Below, one piece after another: positions 7,181-10,280 of a stretch of DNA of 10,280 nt; position 1 is the first letter of the stretch; each line of letters opens with the position of its first letter. Both the position numbers and the translations under genes were made by a program. The notes under the pieces were generated by a model that worked only from the letters and a program-made list of their open reading frames with translations, was not told the DNA's origin and did not search any database. The stretch is from NCBI GenBank assembly GCA_013695295.1, contig JACDAS010000344.1, forward strand, positions 1-10,280, read 5' to 3'. Source of the stretch: Actinomycetota bacterium. GTDB taxonomy: Bacteria > Actinomycetota > Thermoleophilia > Gaiellales > Gaiellaceae.

Positions 7181-8398
7181 TCACTCGGCCGCGTCGAGCC
7201 TCGGTCTGACTCCCCGCAGGGCGCCGAGACCGCGGCGGGCGAGGTAGAGGAAGCCGAGCGTCACGACGGCCTCGCTCGCCAGGCGGAGGCCCGCGAGCCA
7301 CGTCAGCGAGCCGGTTCTCCAGCCGAGGATCCCGCCGACCAGGAGCACCGCCAGCGCGACCACCAGGACCGGGATCCGCGCGGCCTGGCGGCCCGCCCGC
7401 ACGAGATCGATCGACTGCACGTAGCCCGCGAACCGGACCGGGATCAGCACCGCGAGCAGGATGATCGGCACCAGCAGGTTCTCGATTGGGCGATCGAGGA
7501 TGACCGGCAGGAGCGGCCCGGCGGCGATGAGGAACGCCGTGCCCGCGACCAGGCCGATCACGAGACCCGTGACGCGCCAGCGGCGGACCGCGCGGCTCGA
7601 GGACTCCGCCTCCTCCGTCGAGTACATCGCGAGGGTCAGCCCTTCGGCGACCAGGAAGGTGCTGTAGCACGCACGCAGGAGGGTGCTGTAGATCCCGACG
7701 AGGCTCAGGGGCCCACCGAAGCCGAGCACAAGCAGGTCGAGGCGCCCGTGGAGCACCGTTGCGCCACCCGAGGTCAGGAACCAGAGCTGCTGGCGAACCA
7801 CGCCGGGCACGGAGGCGCCCGCGTGCTTCGGCAGGCCGCGCAGGACCAGGACGCGCGCGAGCGTCCCCAGCCACTTCGACGCGCCAAGCGCGACCAGGGC
7901 CGCGGCGAGTGTCGACGTCGTCTGCCCGAGCACTACGGTCAGGACGACCGCGGCCACCGCCTCTCCCGCGGCGATCGCTCCCTCGGTGTTCAGCGCTCCG
8001 CCGGCGTTCATCGCCCCGATGTAGCCGTACGAGAGCGCCAGCAGGAAGGGCAGGGGAAGGGCCAGCAGGAGGATCGGCTCGTGCCCGCCCAGACCTGCCA
8101 GCCACAGGACTCCGTAGAGGGCCGAGCCGGCGGCTGCGGCGAGCGAGCGGGCCGTGCGCGTGGCACGCAGCGGCGGCGCCGCGACCCCGAAGTACTCCTG
8201 GGGCAGCGAGAGGGAGGTCATCATTCCCATCTCCGCGAGCGAGCCGCAGAGGTAGGCGGTCGCGGTCGCAAGTCCAAGCCGCCCCACGTCGTCGAGCGTC
8301 CCCTCCTGCGCGACGAGGCGGATCAGCAGCAGCCCGACGAGCGACGGAGCGAGCTTGGATGCGACGCCGCCGCCGAACTTGGCCGCGGTGCTACGCAC
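7181..8398 (-). CDS. Wzx/MATE-like lipid-linked saccharide flippase
   Basis: The 405-aa protein is almost entirely hydrophobic, with roughly a dozen membrane segments, for example about 14-30, 41-60, 86-103, 108-128, 142-158, 161-171, 205-217, 222-252, 275-302, 307-325, 341-360 and 365-388. The N-terminal AAKFGGGVASKLAPSLVGLL and the central WFLTSGGATVLHGRLDLLVLG-type segment (206-226) are typical of the polysaccharide transport/MOP flippase superfamily that moves lipid-linked glycans across the membrane. The length is normal to slightly short for Wzx proteins. The start is GTG 8398, with GAGGTG seven bases upstream. No glycosyltransferase is adjacent, so its cargo cannot be told. It lies on the same strand as the envelope operon but is separated from it by 137 bases, and from the dihydropyrimidinase by a hairpin. 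Confidence 0.83.
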   Translation of the reverse strand: MRSTAAKFGGGVASKLAPSLVGLLLIRLVAQEGTLDDVGRLGLATATAYLCGSLAEMGMMTSLSLPQEYFGVAAPPLRATRTARSLAAAAGSALYGVLWLAGLGGHEPILLLALPLPFLLALSYGYIGAMNAGGALNTEGAIAAGEAVAAVVLTVVLGQTTSTLAAALVALGASKWLGTLARVLVLRGLPKHAGASVPGVVRQQLWFLTSGGATVLHGRLDLLVLGFGGPLSLVGIYSTLLRACYSTFLVAEGLTLAMYSTEEAESSSRAVRRWRVTGLVIGLVAGTAFLIAAGPLLPVILDRPIENLLVPIILLAVLIPVRFAGYVQSIDLVRAGRQAARIPVLVVALAVLLVGGILGWRTGSLTWLAGLRLASEAVVTLGFLYLARRGLGALRGVRPRLDAAE

Positions 8399-8458
8399 GG
8401 TCGGGCACCTCGCCGGGACGCCGGGGCTCGCTCACGGGGGCGGAAGCTAGTCGTTTCA

Positions 8459-8476
8459 CCGCCGCGCCTGCGGCGG
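8459..8476 (-). terminator. Terminator-like hairpin after dihydropyrimidinase
   Basis: CCGCCGC (8459-8465) and GCGGCGG (8470-8476) form a perfect seven-base stem with a four-base loop in the 89-base gap between the dihydropyrimidinase stop and the flippase start. On the minus strand it follows the dihydropyrimidinase stop by 11 bases. No U-tract follows, so function as a terminator is inferred from position and stability. Confidence 0.5.
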
Positions 8477-8487
8477 CTCCGATTCGG

Positions 8488-9894
8488 CTAGACGCGGAGC
8501 GCCGGCGCGAGCACTTCTCCGAAGCGCGCCCGGGCGACGAACTGCCCGCTCCCGGGCCTGGCGGCGACCTCCCCGTTCTCCCACACGACCTCACCGCGCC
8601 TGAGCACGAGCTCGGGTGTCCCAACGACCTCGGTGCCCTCGTAGAGGTTGTAGTCCGACCGCGAGTGCTGACCTGACGCCGTGATCGTGTGGCGCGCCTC
8701 GGGGTCGAAGATCACGAGGTCGGCGTCGGAGCCGACAGCGATCGTGCCCTTGCGGGGGTAGAGCCCGAAGAGCTTCGCGGGGTTGGTGGCCAGGAGCTCG
8801 ACCATCCGGTTGAGGGAGATCCGTCCTTCGCGCGCACCGAAGTGGTGGATCATGTGCAGCCGGTTCTCGAGGCCCGGACCGCCATTCGGGATCTTCGAGA
8901 AGTCGTCTCGACCCGCCGTCTTCTGGCCGTCCCAGCGGAAGGCGCAGTGGTCGGTCGAGATCGCGGAGAGTACGTCCGTGCGGACAGCGCTCCAGAGGTG
9001 CTCCTGGTTGGCCTTGTCCCTGGGAGGCGGTGTATAGACGTACTTCGCGCCTTCGAAATCGGGCTGCTCGAGGTATGTGTAGTCGATGAAGAAATACTGC
9101 GTGCAGGTCTCGCCGTGGACGTTCCAGCCCTTCTCCCGCGCGAGGGCGATCGGCTCCAGCGCCTCCTTGCAGGAGACGTGGACGACGTAGAGCGGCGCGC
9201 CAGCAACCCGCGCGAGCTGGATCGCGCGATTCGTGGCCTCTCCCTCGGTCTCGGGAGGTCGCGTCAGCGCGTGGTACTTCGGCTCGGTGTGGCCGGCCGC
9301 GAGCGCCTGCTTCACGAGGACGTCGATCGCGTCGCCGTTCTCGGCGTGGACCATCACGAGGGCGCCGGTCTCCGCCGCGACCTCCATCGTCTTGAAGAGC
9401 GTCTCGTCGTCCACCATCAGCGCGCCCTTGTAGGCCATGAAGAGCTTGTAGGAGGTCACGCCCTGGTCGGGCAGCGAGGCGAGCTCCTCGAGCGAGCCCC
9501 CCTCCTTCAGGTCGGTGACGGCCATATGGAAGCCGTTGTCGATCAGGGCCTTGCCCTCGCGCTTCGCGTGCCAGGCCTCCAGCGCGGCGCCGAAGCTCGA
9601 GCCCGGCGATTGGATCACGAAGTCGACGTGGCAGGTCGTGCCACCCGCCGCCGCCGCCGCGTGGCCGGACTCGAAGTCGTCCGCGGTGACCGTGCCGCCG
9701 AAGGGCATGTCGAGGTGGGTGTGCGGGTCGACGCAGCCCGGCAGGACGTACTTGGCATCCGCATCGATCACGCGGTCGGCCTCGACGTCGAGCGACTCGC
9801 CGATCAGCGTCACCCGCTCGTCCTCGACGAAGATGTCGCCGAGGTAGTCGTCGGCGGCCGTGATGACCCGTCCACCCTTGATCAGCACCGACAT
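8488..9894 (-). CDS. hydA: Dihydropyrimidinase / D-hydantoinase
   Basis: This 468-aa cytosolic amidohydrolase opens the ring of 5,6-dihydropyrimidines (or hydantoins) to N-carbamoyl amino acids, step two of reductive pyrimidine degradation. The binuclear metal site is complete: H58 and H60 in DPHTHLDMPFGGT, the carboxylated Lys150 in GVTSYKLFMAYKG, H183 in MVHAENGD, H239 in YVVHVSCKE and D315 in ISTDHCAF; NGGPGLENRL (337-346) is the substrate loop. This numbering equals that usually given for bacterial D-hydantoinases. ATG 9894 is chosen because homologous proteins begin MSVLIKGGRV; the frame is open further upstream only because the repeats lack stops there. There is no Shine-Dalgarno, and TATCCT ends six bases before the ATG, so translation may be leaderless. 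An aminotransferase and mmsA in the window fit later steps. Hydantoinase versus dihydropyrimidinase preference cannot be told. Confidence 0.94.
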   Translation of the reverse strand: MSVLIKGGRVITAADDYLGDIFVEDERVTLIGESLDVEADRVIDADAKYVLPGCVDPHTHLDMPFGGTVTADDFESGHAAAAAGGTTCHVDFVIQSPGSSFGAALEAWHAKREGKALIDNGFHMAVTDLKEGGSLEELASLPDQGVTSYKLFMAYKGALMVDDETLFKTMEVAAETGALVMVHAENGDAIDVLVKQALAAGHTEPKYHALTRPPETEGEATNRAIQLARVAGAPLYVVHVSCKEALEPIALAREKGWNVHGETCTQYFFIDYTYLEQPDFEGAKYVYTPPPRDKANQEHLWSAVRTDVLSAISTDHCAFRWDGQKTAGRDDFSKIPNGGPGLENRLHMIHHFGAREGRISLNRMVELLATNPAKLFGLYPRKGTIAVGSDADLVIFDPEARHTITASGQHSRSDYNLYEGTEVVGTPELVLRRGEVVWENGEVAARPGSGQFVARARFGEVLAPALRV

Positions 9895-9900
9895 GAACAA

Positions 9901-9906
9901 AGGATA
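9901..9906 (-). promoter_or_regulatory. Possible -10 box for leaderless dihydropyrimidinase mRNA
   Basis: Read on the minus strand, 9906-9901 is TATCCT, and the start codon ATG lies six bases beyond it, which is where transcription would begin from a sigma-70-type -10. No ribosome binding site is present in the remaining bases. A -35 box would fall inside repeat A1 around 9924-9929, but the bases there do not resemble TTGACA. The call rests on the -10 and the missing Shine-Dalgarno only. Confidence 0.3.
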
Positions 9907-9918
9907 GACCCGCAAGAT

Positions 9919-9985
9919 TGGACCCGCGCAGACCCTCGGCCGCCGCTGCGCGGCGTCCGAGGCCTGCACGCTTTGAAGGAAACCC
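9919..9985. repeat. Repeat unit A, copy 1
   Basis: These 67 bases are identical to 10054-10120 and differ from 10220-10280 at one position. The unit contains an imperfect inverted repeat at 9935-9961: twelve-base arms, one C/T mismatch and a TGC loop, flanked by CTCGG and CCGAG. It begins 24 bases before the dihydropyrimidinase ATG. No stop codon interrupts one minus-strand frame, but I see no protein family there. Confidence 0.9.
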
Positions 9986-9993
9986 TGCCGGGC

Positions 9994-10053
9994 GAGCCTG
10001 AGGGGCCTCCTTCCTCCGAGGTACCTCTGACACACCTCAGAGGTAAAGCTTGC
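9994..10053. repeat. Repeat unit B, copy 1
   Basis: This 60-base unit recurs at 10161-10219 with one base lost and one substitution. It holds a perfect hairpin, ACCTCTGA (10023-10030), six-base loop, TCAGAGGT (10037-10044), partly overlapping the ten-base palindrome GAGGTACCTC (10018-10027). The motif CCTC/GAGG occurs seven or so times in the unit. It directly abuts unit A copy 2. Confidence 0.9.
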
Positions 10054-10120
10054 TGGACCCGCGCAGACCCTCGGCCGCCGCTGCGCGGCGTCCGAGGCCT
10101 GCACGCTTTGAAGGAAACCC
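10054..10120. repeat. Repeat unit A, copy 2
   Basis: It is identical over all 67 bases to copy 1, at an offset of 135 bases. The hairpin lies at 10070-10096. Full identity means a recent duplication or ongoing homogenisation. Confidence 0.92.
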
Positions 10121-10160
10121 CCCTCATGCCGCTGCGCCGCGTCCTGGGGCAATGAAGGGT
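10121..10160. other. Forty-base insert between A2 and B2, with a diverged piece of A
   Basis: Where A1 is followed by B1 after 8 bases, A2 and B2 are separated by 40 bases. The insert carries CCGCTGCGCCGCGTCC at 10129-10144, which matches the core of the unit A hairpin (CCGCTGCGCGGCGTCC) at all but one base. It looks like an older, partial A copy or the trace of an insertion or deletion in the array. Confidence 0.6.
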
Positions 10161-10219
10161 GAGCCTGAGGGGCCTCTTCCTCCGAGGTACCTCTGACACA
10201 CCTCAGAGGTAGAGCTTGC
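10161..10219. repeat. Repeat unit B, copy 2
   Basis: This is the second B unit, 59 bases. Its hairpin arms ACCTCTGA (10189-10196) and TCAGAGGT (10203-10210) are unchanged while differences fall outside the stem. It directly abuts unit A copy 3. Confidence 0.9.
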
Positions 10220-10280
10220 TGAACCCGCGCAGACCCTCGGCCGCCGCTGCGCGGCGTCCGAGGCCTGCACGCTTTGAAGG
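10220..10280. repeat. Repeat unit A, copy 3, cut by the window edge
   Basis: Sixty-one bases match A1 and A2 with one substitution (GAACCC for GGACCC at 10221-10226). The hairpin is at 10236-10262. The window ends inside the unit, so the array very probably continues to the right. Confidence 0.9.

Noticed and set aside
6986..8491. 501-codon plus-strand frame across the flippase
   Set aside because: Its translation is Arg/Gln/Glu/Asp-rich with no domain; it is the antisense of a clearly membrane-type gene, as expected in high-GC DNA.
9919..9985. Insertion sequence ends or transposon
   Set aside because: There is no transposase, no target duplication and no terminal inverted repeats that bound a unit; a short non-autonomous element remains possible but unproven.
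9895..10152. N-terminal extension of dihydropyrimidinase through the repeats, with repeated FLQSVQASDAAQR
   Set aside because: Homologs start at MSVLIKGG. The repeat is open in several frames because it is GC-rich, and the 166-base offset would shift frame, so a protein repeat is not supported.
9919..10280. CRISPR array
   Set aside because: Units are 60-67 bp, two alternating types, with spacers of 0, 8 and 40 bases and no cas genes; the spacing does not fit CRISPR.

Overview
This is a high-GC stretch with strong G/C preference at third codon positions, many GTG starts and tightly packed or overlapping genes. Together with the gene content (reductive pyrimidine / beta-alanine catabolism enzymes, a DUF1059 protein, a lipobox lipoprotein, an NlpC/P60-like enzyme), this suggests a GC-rich actinobacterium. 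A deep lineage such as Thermoleophilia is my guess; there is no rRNA or other marker in the window to prove it.

Left part (1-4301): a minus-strand pair, class III aminotransferase then a GNAT-like protein that runs off the left edge, is divergent from a 51-aa DUF1059 protein. A convergent metallophosphoesterase follows; its reading frame is broken at a short GT repeat. A CoA-acylating methylmalonate/malonate semialdehyde dehydrogenase (mmsA type) is divergent from it on the plus strand.

Middle (4298-8398): four minus-strand cell-envelope genes. In transcription order these are a Wzx/MATE-like flippase, a membrane-anchored protein with a propeller-like domain, a secreted NlpC/P60-like cysteine enzyme and a lipoprotein. 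The last three overlap end to start (4 and 13 bases) and look like one operon. The lipoprotein meets mmsA tail to tail, the two genes sharing one CTAG as both stop codons.

Right part (8488-10280): a minus-strand dihydropyrimidinase/D-hydantoinase with a complete metal site (H58, H60, carboxylated K150, H183, H239, D315). It starts 24 bases from a block of near-identical long repeats (9919-10280) that continues past the window edge. The repeats form two units, A (about 67 bp) and B (about 60 bp), each containing a hairpin.

Functional link: dihydropyrimidinase opens dihydropyrimidines, an omega-aminotransferase could convert beta-alanine to malonate semialdehyde, and the MMSDH-type enzyme could convert that to acetyl-CoA. 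Three steps of pyrimidine catabolism are therefore within 10 kb, although on both strands and separated by envelope genes. The beta-ureidopropionase and dihydropyrimidine dehydrogenase are not in the window. The least explained items are the repeat block and the propeller/NlpC/lipoprotein operon.
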